A stretch of DNA of 64,000 nt from positions 62,001 through 126,000 of the forward strand of contig NZ_KI911784.1 in assembly GCF_000516515.1 (NCBI RefSeq), given 5' to 3'. The DNA is from Chloroflexus sp. Y-396-1. GTDB taxonomy: Bacteria; Chloroflexota; Chloroflexia; Chloroflexales; Chloroflexaceae. The first letter of the stretch is position 1. Each line of letters starts with the position of its first letter. The position numbers were made by a program, and so were the translations under genes. Of the stretch, positions 35,504 through 43,781 are shown one piece after another. A model generated the notes under the pieces. That model did not search any database. It saw nothing but the letters and a program-made list of their open reading frames with translations, and was not told the DNA's origin.

Positions 35504-36874
35504 ATGCAATGGACACGCCGTGAATTTTTGATGGGATGTAGCGCCGCAATTGCGGCTATGGCTGCTGCCCGCATCGGTCAGTTGGCATTTGCCGAACCGG
35601 CTCAACCGCAAGCTACGAACGAGATTTTCATCCAAATTTTTCTGCGCGGAGGGTGTGATGGGTTGAGTCTGCTCTGCCCGTATGAAGATAACTATTATCG
35701 GACGGCGCGTGGTTCGCTGGCATTACCGACAAGCGGAGCACATGCACCGCTGCGAATTGAACCAAACAATCCCTCTTTCAGCATGACAGCCTTTGGCCTT
35801 AATAGCCGAATGCCTCACCTGCGTGATCTGTACAATAGTGGACATCTCGCATTCATCCATGCTTGCGGGCTGGTCGATGACACACGCAGTCATTTTGACG
35901 CAATGGATTACATCGAGCGTGGCACACCTGGGAATAAGACGACTAACAGTGGCTGGCTCACGCGCCACTTGCAAACTCAGGGTGGTGCAACGACCCTCTT
36001 ACCGGCAGTGGCTGCCAGCAGTGCAGCGCCAGCTTCACTTCTGAGTTACAATGGAGCAGTAGCCGTTACGTCACCCAGTAGCTTCAACGTAAGTACCGTC
36101 TGGCGTTACAATCGGCCCCAAGAAAATTATCCGTTCCTCAATGTTCTGCGCGAGATGTACAACCGCAGCTCGATTAATCCGCTCGCTCAGGCCGGACGGC
36201 GCGTCACGCAGGTGATCGATCTGATGCGTGCCTTGGGGGATTATACGCCAGCCAGTGGTATTACGTACCCTGACAATTCATTCGGTAATGCCCTTAAGAC
36301 AGTTGCACAGTTGATCAAGGCCGATCTGGGGCTTCAAGTGGCAACGATTGATTTTGGCGGTTGGGATACGCACGAAGCGCAAGCGAATAGTGACGGTACC
36401 GGGTATTTACCTGACTGGCTCGGCATCCTCTCGCAGGGCTTGGGGGCTTTTTACAACGATCTCAGTGCTTATCATAGCCGGTTGACCATTGTCGTGCTGA
36501 GTGAGTTTGGTCGTCGGCTTGGCCGTAATCAGTCGAATGGAACCGATCACGGGCACGGCAATGTGATGATGGTGCTGGGTGGAAATGTGAATGGTCGTCG
36601 TATCTACGGAACCTGGCCAGGCCTCCATCCCGATCAGCTCGATAAGAGGCAGGACCTCCAGATTACGACCGACTACCGACAAGTCCTGAGTGAGATTCTG
36701 GTACGTCGTCTTGGGAACCCGAAGCTCGGTGTGGTCTTCCCCGGATTAGCAGCGTACAATCCACTAGGTATTGTAAGAGGCCCTGATCTGCCACCTGATC
36801 TTTCGGCGAACACGACTACGCTGGCAGATACTGGCTATCAGGTATTTGTGCCGGTGATTCAACAGTGTCGTTAG
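35504..36874 (+). CDS. DUF1501 family protein, Tat-exported
   Basis: 456 residues, GAGGAG upstream. A Tat signal TRREFLMGC is followed by an Ala-rich hydrophobic stretch. 'FLRGGCDGLSLLCPYEDNYYRTARGSLALP', 'THFDAMD'-type 'DTRSHFDAMDYIERGTPG' and 'LTIVVLSEFGRRLGRNQSNGTDHGHGNVMMVLGG' are DUF1501 hallmarks, the family being a relative of alkaline phosphatase/sulfatase folds; the D-H-G-H motif is a likely metal site. The protein ends 'YQVFVPVIQQCR', similar to the IYLPLIQR tails of other exported proteins here. It pairs with the DUF1800 gene in one operon. Confidence 0.9.
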   Translation: MQWTRREFLMGCSAAIAAMAAARIGQLAFAEPAQPQATNEIFIQIFLRGGCDGLSLLCPYEDNYYRTARGSLALPTSGAHAPLRIEPNNPSFSMTAFGLNSRMPHLRDLYNSGHLAFIHACGLVDDTRSHFDAMDYIERGTPGNKTTNSGWLTRHLQTQGGATTLLPAVAASSAAPASLLSYNGAVAVTSPSSFNVSTVWRYNRPQENYPFLNVLREMYNRSSINPLAQAGRRVTQVIDLMRALGDYTPASGITYPDNSFGNALKTVAQLIKADLGLQVATIDFGGWDTHEAQANSDGTGYLPDWLGILSQGLGAFYNDLSAYHSRLTIVVLSEFGRRLGRNQSNGTDHGHGNVMMVLGGNVNGRRIYGTWPGLHPDQLDKRQDLQITTDYRQVLSEILVRRLGNPKLGVVFPGLAAYNPLGIVRGPDLPPDLSANTTTLADTGYQVFVPVIQQCR

Positions 36875-36916
36875 CCGGTTGAATGCCGGTACGTCTTATA
36901 CGCTACCGGATGCAAA

Positions 36917-36939
36917 GGGGCAGGTTCTAAACCTGCCCC
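36917..36939. repeat. GGGGC hairpin (second dispersed family, copy 2)
   Basis: GGGGCAGGTT, loop CTA, AACCTGCCCC, followed by TACC: a perfect 10-bp stem between the DUF1501 gene and the small lipoprotein gene. Confidence 0.65.
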
Positions 36940-36956
36940 TACCGTTCCAGAATGAT

Positions 36957-37385
36957 ATGATGTCTATCAGATGGCTGCTGGTACTCTTGACATTTCTGCT
37001 CAGCGCCTGTGCTACCCCCACAGCAGCCGTTGATCTTACCATTCGCAGCAACGGCTGTACTCCGGCGACGGTCATCATCCCGCCCGAACGCGAGCCGAAA
37101 TTGACCATTCGCAATACCACTACTGAAACAATGGTGGTGAGTATACCGACGATGGATCGCTGGATTGAAGTAGCGCCGGGCACTGATAGCGTGCTCGAAT
37201 TGCCCCGCTACATTATGGGGTCGTTTGATCTCTTTTGCCTTAGCGCTACCGATCATAGTGCACTAGACGGTGATAACCCGTTTCTCTGTGTGTTGGAACC
37301 GGCAGAATTGATGCCGGTAGCCCGCTCGGCGGGTATACTGGTGATCGAACCGCACGACCGGATTCGCGAGATTCTCGGGAAGTAG
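36957..37385 (+). CDS. Small lipoprotein, possibly cupredoxin-like
   Basis: 142 residues from ATG 36957 (ATG 36960 equally possible); codons before it run through a hairpin and are not used. The signal 'WLLVLLTFLLSAC' ends in a lipobox. The mature part has 'CTPATVIIPPEREPKLTIRNTTTETMVVSIPTM' and 'FDLFCLSATDHSALDGDNPFLCVLEP', beta-rich and with three further cysteines. This layout recalls cupredoxin-like domains, but the usual Cys/Met/His copper set is not clear. It follows the DUF1800-DUF1501 pair, although the hairpin between suggests separate regulation. Confidence 0.55.
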   Translation: MMSIRWLLVLLTFLLSACATPTAAVDLTIRSNGCTPATVIIPPEREPKLTIRNTTTETMVVSIPTMDRWIEVAPGTDSVLELPRYIMGSFDLFCLSATDHSALDGDNPFLCVLEPAELMPVARSAGILVIEPHDRIREILGK

Positions 37386-37573
37386 TCGCACGCGCATTGA
37401 GATGAAGAGAAAGAAGAGTGAGCGGAAAGGGCAAGTGCGTACCCGGTCGGTAGTGTGCAGAGCCGCGCAGCTTCCTGTACCGGTGGCGGTCACGACCTGC
37501 CCTCGTCATCTTGCCGGTCATGCCTGTCGCCACATGCGAAGGACGTGATTTACGCTCACCCTTCCCATAGCCA

Positions 37574-38626
37574 TTATCCCTTGATCGCTGCTGCTGGTAC
37601 CTGCTGACTGAGGCAGTGCCACGATCCCAGCCCCCAGATCACATCGGTTGCATCGATGCCTACCACCCGGCGGGTAGGGAAGCAGCGCTGCAACACTTCA
37701 CACGCCCGAACATCGTTGGGATGATTGAAGGTCGGGACAATAACGGCATGATTGGCAATGTAGAAATTGGCATACGACGCGGGCAGGCGCTGACCCTGAA
37801 ACACGATTGGCGGCGGCATCGGGATTGTTATGATGGTAAGCGGCTTCCCGGCAGTATCACGCATCAACTGCAACCGTCGCAAATTGTCTTGCAGCACGTG
37901 GTAGTTCTCATCACTAGGGTCTTCCTCGACGACCGCAACGACAACACTAGGTGCGACAAACCGTGCAATATCATCGATATGACCGTCGGTATCATCGCCA
38001 ACAATTCCTTCACCCAACCAGAGAATTGAATGCACGCCGAGCATATCGCGCAGGCGCTGCTCAATTGTGGCCCGATCAAGGTGTGGATTGCGGTTAGGGT
38101 TGAGCAAACATTGTTCGGACGTCAGCAGTAAGCCATTTCCATCGACGTCAATTGAACCACCCTCCAACACCATACCACCGCAGAAGCGGGGTACACCGAG
38201 ATATTCGGCCATTCGTGCCGGAATCTGATTGTCGAGGTCGTAAGGCGGGTACTTATTACCCCAGGCGTTAAATTCCCAATCGGTAGCAGCCAGTTCCCGT
38301 CCATTAGGGGTATCACGTACCACAAAGATCGCACCGTGATCACGGCACCATGCATCATTGGTCGGAAACTCGTGCAATCGAATATCACCAGTAGCACCGG
38401 CTTCAGCAAGGAAAGCCCGCGCCTGCTCGGCCATCGCAGCATCGTTTATATTGATATGAACGGTCTCACCGCGAGCCAGTTCAGCCACGAAGCGAGCGTA
38501 CACCAGCCAGATACGGTCGATGATCCCAGGCCAGCTTTCTTCCTTATGAGGCCACGACAGCCAGGTGGCCTGATGCGGCTCCCATTCAGCGGGCATCCGG
38601 TAACCCAACTCAGCAGGGGTTGCCAT
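37574..38626 (-). CDS. aguA: Agmatine deiminase
   Basis: 350 residues, family length. It converts agmatine to N-carbamoylputrescine and ammonia. Typical blocks: 'GYRMPAEWEPHQATWLSWPHKEESWPG', 'PTNDAWCRDHGAIFVV', 'LEGGSIDVDGNGLLLTSEQCLLNPNRNP', 'GEGIVGDDTDGHIDDIARFV' and the C-terminal catalytic Cys in 'GLGSWHCLSQQVP' (C338). Asp, Glu and His of the guanidine-modifying active site are present in these blocks. The gene starts five bases after aguB ends, with the GAGGAG site lying over that stop, so the two enzymes of putrescine synthesis are made together. Confidence 0.95.
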   Translation of the reverse strand: MATPAELGYRMPAEWEPHQATWLSWPHKEESWPGIIDRIWLVYARFVAELARGETVHININDAAMAEQARAFLAEAGATGDIRLHEFPTNDAWCRDHGAIFVVRDTPNGRELAATDWEFNAWGNKYPPYDLDNQIPARMAEYLGVPRFCGGMVLEGGSIDVDGNGLLLTSEQCLLNPNRNPHLDRATIEQRLRDMLGVHSILWLGEGIVGDDTDGHIDDIARFVAPSVVVAVVEEDPSDENYHVLQDNLRRLQLMRDTAGKPLTIITIPMPPPIVFQGQRLPASYANFYIANHAVIVPTFNHPNDVRACEVLQRCFPTRRVVGIDATDVIWGLGSWHCLSQQVPAAAIKG

Positions 38627-38631
38627 CGTGT

Positions 38632-39519
38632 TTACTCCTCATCGATATAACGGCGCGTTATCTCGCCGTAGGCGTCAATTCGTCGATCACGCAGGAATGG
38701 CCAATGAGTACGCTGCACATCGATCCGGGATAGATCAACGGGAGCGACCAGTACTGCCGGTTCATCAACCGGTGCACGGGCAATAACTACCCCGGCCGGA
38801 TCGGCGATAAAACTTTGCCCCCAGAACTCGATGCCACCGGCGGGATCGCCTTCGTGACCGGTACGATTGATACTAACCACATAACAACCGTTGGCAATCC
38901 CATGCGACCGCTGGATGATCTCCCAACTTTGATGTTGGGCCACGCCGTATTCAGCCTTCTCGGCGGGATGCCAGCCGATCGCTGTCGGATAGCATAAAAT
39001 ATCGGCGCCCCGCAGGGCAGTGAGCCGGGCTGCTTCGGGATACCACTGATCCCAGCAAATAAGCACACCAATGCGGGCGTAGCGGGTCTTGAACACCTTA
39101 AAGCCTAGATCACCCGGTGTAAAGTAAAACTTCTCGTAAAACAGCGGATCATCGGGAATGTGCATCTTGCGATACTTTCCCAGATAACGACCATCGGCAT
39201 CAATAACGGCGGCTGTGTTGTGGTAGAGACCTTCAGCTCGCTTCTCGAAGAGACTGGCAACGATCACCACCTGCAACTCAGCAGCCAGACCGGCAAGTCG
39301 CTCAGTACTGGGGCCAGGTACCGGTTCAGCCAGCGCAAAGAAATCATGGTTCTCGCTCTGGCAAAAGTAGAGGGAACGAAACAATTCAGGCAGACACACA
39401 ATCTGCGCTCCCTGCTCAGCCGCAGCACGAATACCAGCCTCCGCGGCTGCCATATTGGTTTCGGGATCGGCCGTGCAACGCATCTGCACCAGACCGACCT
39501 GAACGATTCGTTGAGTCAT
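38632..39519 (-). CDS. aguB: N-carbamoylputrescine amidase
   Basis: 295 residues from ATG 39519, chosen for AAGGAG upstream and because family members begin at this point. A nitrilase-superfamily amidase, it hydrolyses N-carbamoylputrescine to putrescine, CO2 and ammonia. The catalytic triad is E45 (CLPELF), K118 (YRKMHIP) and C155 (LICWDQWYPE). 'FYFTPGDLGFKVF' and 'GIEFWGQSFIADP' are typical of AguB. It lies 25 bases downstream of the cyclotransferase-like gene and just ahead of aguA. Confidence 0.95.
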   Translation of the reverse strand: MTQRIVQVGLVQMRCTADPETNMAAAEAGIRAAAEQGAQIVCLPELFRSLYFCQSENHDFFALAEPVPGPSTERLAGLAAELQVVIVASLFEKRAEGLYHNTAAVIDADGRYLGKYRKMHIPDDPLFYEKFYFTPGDLGFKVFKTRYARIGVLICWDQWYPEAARLTALRGADILCYPTAIGWHPAEKAEYGVAQHQSWEIIQRSHGIANGCYVVSINRTGHEGDPAGGIEFWGQSFIADPAGVVIARAPVDEPAVLVAPVDLSRIDVQRTHWPFLRDRRIDAYGEITRRYIDEE

Positions 39520-39544
39520 TATTGTACTCCTTGTTGTCGAGGAC

Positions 39545-39955
39545 TTACCATTCTCCACTCTTGATCAAGCGTAACTCACCGCGTCGAATCGCTAATTCAA
39601 CCGCAGCACCAGCCACATACACCCAGGCGGGTCGCGTACCACCAACCGTCTGTACCGGTAATTCCACCCGTTCGTACAAATTGTTAGCACGACCGGGAAC
39701 GTAATCCTCCAACTCATCGAGTAGTTCCAGCACGTGCTGATAGCTTGCCGGATGAATCTCAATCAGCTCACCGAAGACGGTTGCGTTTGGCGGGAGGAGA
39801 TCGGCGGCCCGCACGAGAAACGGGTACGGCCCGGCAGTGTAGAGAGCAGCGTCCGGCAACCAGGCGCGTGTTTCGCTCACGGTGCGCCCTGCCAACAGGC
39901 GGGCATAATTCATTTGTCCTCGTTTCAATGTTCCGTAGACAAAAAATGGACGCAT
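39545..39955 (-). CDS. Gamma-glutamylcyclotransferase-like (AIG2/GGCT fold) protein
   Basis: 136 residues from ATG 39955. The signature 'FFVYGTLKRGQMNYARLL' near the N-terminus and 'GELIEIHPASYQHVLELLDELEDY' with the catalytic-type Glu match the GGCT-like family; the C-terminal 'AWVYVAG' strand closes the barrel. Members act on gamma-glutamyl amines or gamma-glutamyl amino acids, which would fit beside polyamine genes. No Shine-Dalgarno is visible upstream (AAAAATAATTG), and -10-like bases stand about 18 bases before the ATG, so the leader would be very short. Confidence 0.8.
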   Translation of the reverse strand: MRPFFVYGTLKRGQMNYARLLAGRTVSETRAWLPDAALYTAGPYPFLVRAADLLPPNATVFGELIEIHPASYQHVLELLDELEDYVPGRANNLYERVELPVQTVGGTRPAWVYVAGAAVELAIRRGELRLIKSGEW

Positions 39956-40114
39956 CAATTATTTTTCGCGGTATACTATCAACACGCCGCAACGCGGCTC
40001 ATACATACTATAGCAGGTTTCACCGGATCGGTGAGAAGCACAGGCAGCCGCTACAAGGTGACTGCCCAAACCGCACTGAACTGCAAGGGCGGAAACATTC
40101 TCAGGAGAAGCGCG

Positions 40115-41038
40115 ATGAAGATTGAAGTAGCACTGATGATCGAAGGTCAAAACGGGCTAACCTGGCCGCGCTGGCAACGACTGGTGCAGGCAGCAGAGGA
40201 TTTGGGTTTTGTGGGGCTGTACCGCTCCGACCACTTTACCAATGCGAATCCCCCCGAAAAAGAATCGCTGGAGTTGTGGGTTTCACTCACCTGGCTCGCC
40301 TCACAGACAAAGCGGATTGAATTCGGGCCATTGGTTTCACCGGTTTCATTCCGGCACCCGGCATTGACGGCAAGAATAGCAGCCGCCGTTGACGACCTCT
40401 CAGGTGGGCGACTACAGCTTGGATTGGGGGCCGGCTGGCAGGAACGTGAACATTCCATGTTTGGCTTTGACTTGTTGGCAGTTGGCCCTCGATTTCAACG
40501 GTTTCGCGAAGGGCTGGAGGTCATCACTCGCCTTTTACGCAGCGATAAACCGGTTACCTGGATCGGTGAGTATTATCAACTGCGGGAAGCAATTCTGTTG
40601 CCACGTCCTTTGCGATCCGGCGGACCACCGATTGTCATCGGGGGCAATGGAGAACGGCGTACGCTACCACTTGCTGCTCGTTATGCCGATGAATGGAATG
40701 CCGTGTTCGTACCGCCGGCCCGTTTTGCCGAACTCAATGCCAGACTCGATACGCTGCTAGACGCGGCGGGCCGCCCACGCAACGCGGTACGGCGTTCGCT
40801 CATGATAGGTTCGGTGTTCGGACGTGATGAGCGCGAAGTTGAACGGTTGCTGGCCGGCCGCAGCCGTGCACAATTGCGAGATCGCGGGATTCTGGTCGGT
40901 GTTGCTAGCGAAATTGTTGAGCAGATTACGGCTTTTGCCGCTGTTGGTGTCGAGCGCATCATGGTGCAGTGGCTCGATCTCGACAACCTCGACCGCTTAG
41001 CAGCCTTCGCCAACAGGGTATTACCCCAACTTGCGTGA
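40115..41038 (+). CDS. LLM-class (luciferase-like) flavin- or F420-dependent oxidoreductase
   Basis: 307 residues from ATG 40115, with CAGGAGAA seven bases upstream. 'GFVGLYRSDHF', 'WVSLTWLASQTKRIEFGPLVSPVSFRHPALTARIAAAVDDLSGGRLQLGLGAGWQEREHSMFG' and 'GGPPIVIGGNGERRTLPLAARYADEWNAV' are the hallmarks of the bacterial luciferase-like monooxygenase family, in its F420-binding branch. These proteins are TIM barrels that reduce or oxygenate small molecules. The substrate is unknown. The gene is divergent from the cyclotransferase-aguBA operon. Confidence 0.88.
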   Translation: MKIEVALMIEGQNGLTWPRWQRLVQAAEDLGFVGLYRSDHFTNANPPEKESLELWVSLTWLASQTKRIEFGPLVSPVSFRHPALTARIAAAVDDLSGGRLQLGLGAGWQEREHSMFGFDLLAVGPRFQRFREGLEVITRLLRSDKPVTWIGEYYQLREAILLPRPLRSGGPPIVIGGNGERRTLPLAARYADEWNAVFVPPARFAELNARLDTLLDAAGRPRNAVRRSLMIGSVFGRDEREVERLLAGRSRAQLRDRGILVGVASEIVEQITAFAAVGVERIMVQWLDLDNLDRLAAFANRVLPQLA

Positions 41039-41205
41039 GTGCATGCCTCTACCAGCGAAGAATACATTGCAAATACTTCCATTTACTTTGATTCCTGCGC
41101 CATATGGAATCTTGCGTCAAATGTTGTGTTGAACCAGGCAGTGTTTTCCCTCTCTGTGACAGATGAGAGGGTATGGAGAGCGCCTGATATGGAGCGATTT
41201 TCAAA

Positions 41206-42426
41206 ATGAATACTGCGCAACATATACCCAACCGCTGGCAAACAATGCTCTGGATCATGTTTGCTGCCCAGTTTCTTTCGGCAATCGGCTTTTCCATCAT
41301 CTTTCCATTTCTTCCACTATATGTCGCGTATCTTGGTGTAGCCACGGTTGGAACGGTGGCCCTATGGTCAGGATTAGTCTTCTCGCTCCAGGCTTTGACA
41401 ATGGCGATTGCGGCGCCGATCTGGGGATCACTGGCCGACCGATTCGGATACAAACTGATGGTTGAACGGGCAATGTACGGTGGTGCTGTGATCTTGCTGT
41501 TGATGGGGTTTGCTCGTTCGGCTGAAGAATTAACGCTATTGCGGGCAATTCAAGGCATGATTACCGGTACCATCTCGGCTGCTAATGCCCTGGTCGCAAC
41601 GATCACCCCACGTGAACGCATGGGTTTTGCGATGGGAACACTACAAATGGGTTTGTGGAGTGGAACGGCTGCCGGCCCGCTGATCGGTGGTGTAATGGCT
41701 GATACACTTGGCTTTCGCGCCACGTTTATCACCACTGCCGCGCTACTGTTCGTATCGGGCATTCTGGTAACGATTGGAGTTCGTGGGAATAAGCGGCCAT
41801 CCACGCTCCACAAACAACAACCCTTGGGTATGTGGCAAGGGTGGTTAACGATCATCCGCACACCGGGCATCAGTCCGGCCTACGGTATGCGCTTCCTCAG
41901 CAGTCTTTCCCAAACCATCTTGCTTCCTTTTGCGCCATTGTTTATTGCCAGTTTGCTTCAAACGAATGATCCAGTCAGTGCGTACACCGGTCTAATCGTT
42001 GGAGTATCTTCGGCAGCAGGAACAGCAACAGCGATCTGGCTTGGTCGGCTTGGTGATCGGATCGGTCATCAACAGGTATTGATGATGAGTGCGGTACTGG
42101 CTGGGATCGCCTTTTTGCCGCAAGGACTGGTTACAAATGTCTGGCAGTTGCTGATCCTGCAGGCGCTCAGCGGGGCAGCAATAGGCGGTATCACACCTTC
42201 ATTAAGCGCACTGCTTGGTCGTTACACAGCAGCCGGCAATGAAGGCGCCGTTTATGGGTTGGATAGCTCGATTGTTTCTGCTGCCCGTGCAGTTGCTCCG
42301 CTCATCGGTACCATAGTGGTAGACGCTTTTGGGTTGGGAAGTGTCTTCTTGATCAGCGGACTAGCATGTCTGATGATCGTGATGAGTGCTGCACGCCTCC
42401 CGGCGCTAGTTGCTACCACCAAATGA
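41206..42426 (+). CDS. Major facilitator superfamily transporter, probable multidrug efflux type
   Basis: 406 residues with twelve hydrophobic helices. The loop 2-3 motif is 'GSLADRFGYKLMV', and 'GMITGTISAANALVATITPRERMGFAMGTLQMGLWSGTAAGPLIGGVMAD' resembles the drug/H+ antiporter helix-5 motif (G-x-x-x-G-P-x-x-G-G), which argues for export. The second half repeats the pattern with 'GRLGDRIGHQQVLMMSA'. The MdtG-like branch is my best guess. GGAG stands ten bases before ATG 41206. It follows the LLM gene after a 167-base gap without a clear terminator. Confidence 0.85.
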   Translation: MNTAQHIPNRWQTMLWIMFAAQFLSAIGFSIIFPFLPLYVAYLGVATVGTVALWSGLVFSLQALTMAIAAPIWGSLADRFGYKLMVERAMYGGAVILLLMGFARSAEELTLLRAIQGMITGTISAANALVATITPRERMGFAMGTLQMGLWSGTAAGPLIGGVMADTLGFRATFITTAALLFVSGILVTIGVRGNKRPSTLHKQQPLGMWQGWLTIIRTPGISPAYGMRFLSSLSQTILLPFAPLFIASLLQTNDPVSAYTGLIVGVSSAAGTATAIWLGRLGDRIGHQQVLMMSAVLAGIAFLPQGLVTNVWQLLILQALSGAAIGGITPSLSALLGRYTAAGNEGAVYGLDSSIVSAARAVAPLIGTIVVDAFGLGSVFLISGLACLMIVMSAARLPALVATTK

Positions 42427-42429
42427 CCA

Positions 42430-42702
42430 CCCCGCAAGCGGAGGTCTAGGGAGCGACGATAGTGTCTTGATACGCCAACCGATGGGTTCCAGCCGTCAGC
42501 CGCTTAACGCGGGCTAGAGGCCCGCGCATCCAGGAAAACCGTGCAGGTTGGGAGTCTCTGTCAGCAAGTGCGTGATGTTCGTCGGTACCGCTCAGTTTCT
42601 CAGCCGTTCGATCATCGAAGGAAACCAAAGCTGATACCAATCCTGTCTGTGCAAGCCGTGTATCATACTGTCAGGCGCTGCTAGTACCCACCGCTTGCGG
42701 GG
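42430..42702. repeat. Non-coding repeat region bounded by 12-bp inverted repeats
   Basis: CCCCGCAAGCGG (42430-42441) and its exact complement CCGCTTGCGGGG (42691-42702) bound 273 bases without a convincing gene. Inside are the dispersed repeat shared with 33457, and a GCGGGC/GCCCGC hairpin around 42508-42526. AGAGGCCCGCGCA (42517) recurs just outside at 42719. ATACCAAT occurs at 42635 and, inverted, at 42759. It may be a decayed MITE or nested small repeats. Confidence 0.5.
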
Positions 42703-42925
42703 GGAAGGGAGGTGATCCAGAGGCCCGCGCACCAGGATACACGGTTTTCGCGAACGAAATTGGTATGAGAACTCCCAAAACTCCTAACGTCCCTCAGCTC
42801 GCTTCCGCTCCCATTTTGCGAGGTTGAGTAACAGGAAGGGAATATTCAGACCGACTTCAATAACGATATCTAGCATCCACTGTGGTAAAAAGAGGGTAGA
42901 CAACGACCAGACCGGAGGTGTGCGT

Positions 42926-43642
42926 TTGAGCCATCGTTTTTGTCTTCTCAGCCTCGTCCTGCTAGGCGTGGTCTGCATTGGCGGATTCTTCGTCTGGCAG
43001 CGGGCACGTCACTTTGAACGACTCTTCTACCTTACCCGTCTCGATCCAATTGGATTGAATATGATCCGGAATGAACCATCATCAACGGCATCGATTGTGA
43101 TATTCGGTGACTCACGAGCGGCCACCTGGCCAGCACCGGCAGGTTTTTCCATCATTAACCGGGGTATTCCTGGGCACACCAGTACCCAATCGTTACTTCG
43201 GTATCGTATGCACGTCAGTCCCTTGCAGCCAGCGCTGGTTATCATTCAGGTAGGGGTAAATGATCTGGTTGCGCTGCCATTGTTAGCCAACGATGCTGAG
43301 TCAATCGTCCAGACTACTATCGCGAATCTCCGTGCGATGGTAGACCTGGCTAGAGCCGATGGCAATCAGGTAATCCTCACGACCATCTTTCCGCTCGGCC
43401 CTAATCTGTTCGAGCAACTCGATCCGGGGACAGGTCGGATTCAGACCGCGATTGAGCAGGTGAATACCGCTATACGGGCAATGAGTGCGCCAGATGTGAT
43501 CATATTTGACAGTGCAGCGATCCTGGCCGACGCAAGTGGTTACGTAGCTGAGGCATACCGCGCTGATCTGCTTCACATTAATCCAAAAGGTTATCAGGTG
43601 CTGAATGAGGCGTTGTCGATGCTGTTAACCGATACTCAGTGA
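42926..43642 (+). CDS. SGNH/GDSL-type hydrolase, membrane-anchored or secreted
   Basis: About 238 residues from TTG 42926, chosen because GGAGG stands seven bases upstream; no ATG is close by. A single hydrophobic helix ('FCLLSLVLLGVVCIGGFFVW') opens the protein. The four SGNH blocks follow: 'IVIFGDSRAATWP' (catalytic Ser), 'INRGIPGHTSTQSLLRY' (Gly), 'IIQVGVNDLVAL' (Asn) and 'ADLLHINPKGYQVLNEAL' (D-x-x-H). Such enzymes deacylate lipids, sugars or peptidoglycan. With the anchor it should act outside the membrane. The nearest relatives look like GDSL lipase/acylhydrolases; the substrate is not predictable. Confidence 0.85.
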   Translation: MSHRFCLLSLVLLGVVCIGGFFVWQRARHFERLFYLTRLDPIGLNMIRNEPSSTASIVIFGDSRAATWPAPAGFSIINRGIPGHTSTQSLLRYRMHVSPLQPALVIIQVGVNDLVALPLLANDAESIVQTTIANLRAMVDLARADGNQVILTTIFPLGPNLFEQLDPGTGRIQTAIEQVNTAIRAMSAPDVIIFDSAAILADASGYVAEAYRADLLHINPKGYQVLNEALSMLLTDTQ

Positions 43643-43659
43643 GTCTTTGTGCGACAAAG
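43643..43659 (+). terminator. Small hairpin after the SGNH gene
   Basis: TCTTTGT, loop GCG, ACAAAGA: a 7-bp stem directly after the stop codon. It lacks a T-tract, so it is only a candidate. Confidence 0.35.
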
Positions 43660-43781
43660 AACCGAGGAACTCAATGGAACGTCAGATGAACAACCGTCCC
43701 CAATTTCACAACGAAATACTGACGCGGCATAACACAAAACAGATGGTGACGCCTACCCACGGAAAATTTCCTCACAGATCG

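Noticed and set aside
39959-40114. Riboswitch in the leader of the LLM oxidoreductase gene
   Set aside because: A TCACCG-GAT-CGGTGA stem is present but none of the conserved cores I know (cobalamin, TPP, SAM, FMN, glycine) can be matched.
42784-42978. Minus-strand 64-codon frame with a hydrophobic tail (MLDIVIEVGLNIPFLLL)
   Set aside because: It overlaps the start and ribosome site of the SGNH gene on the other strand and has no convincing ribosome site. The hydrophobic run alone is weak evidence.
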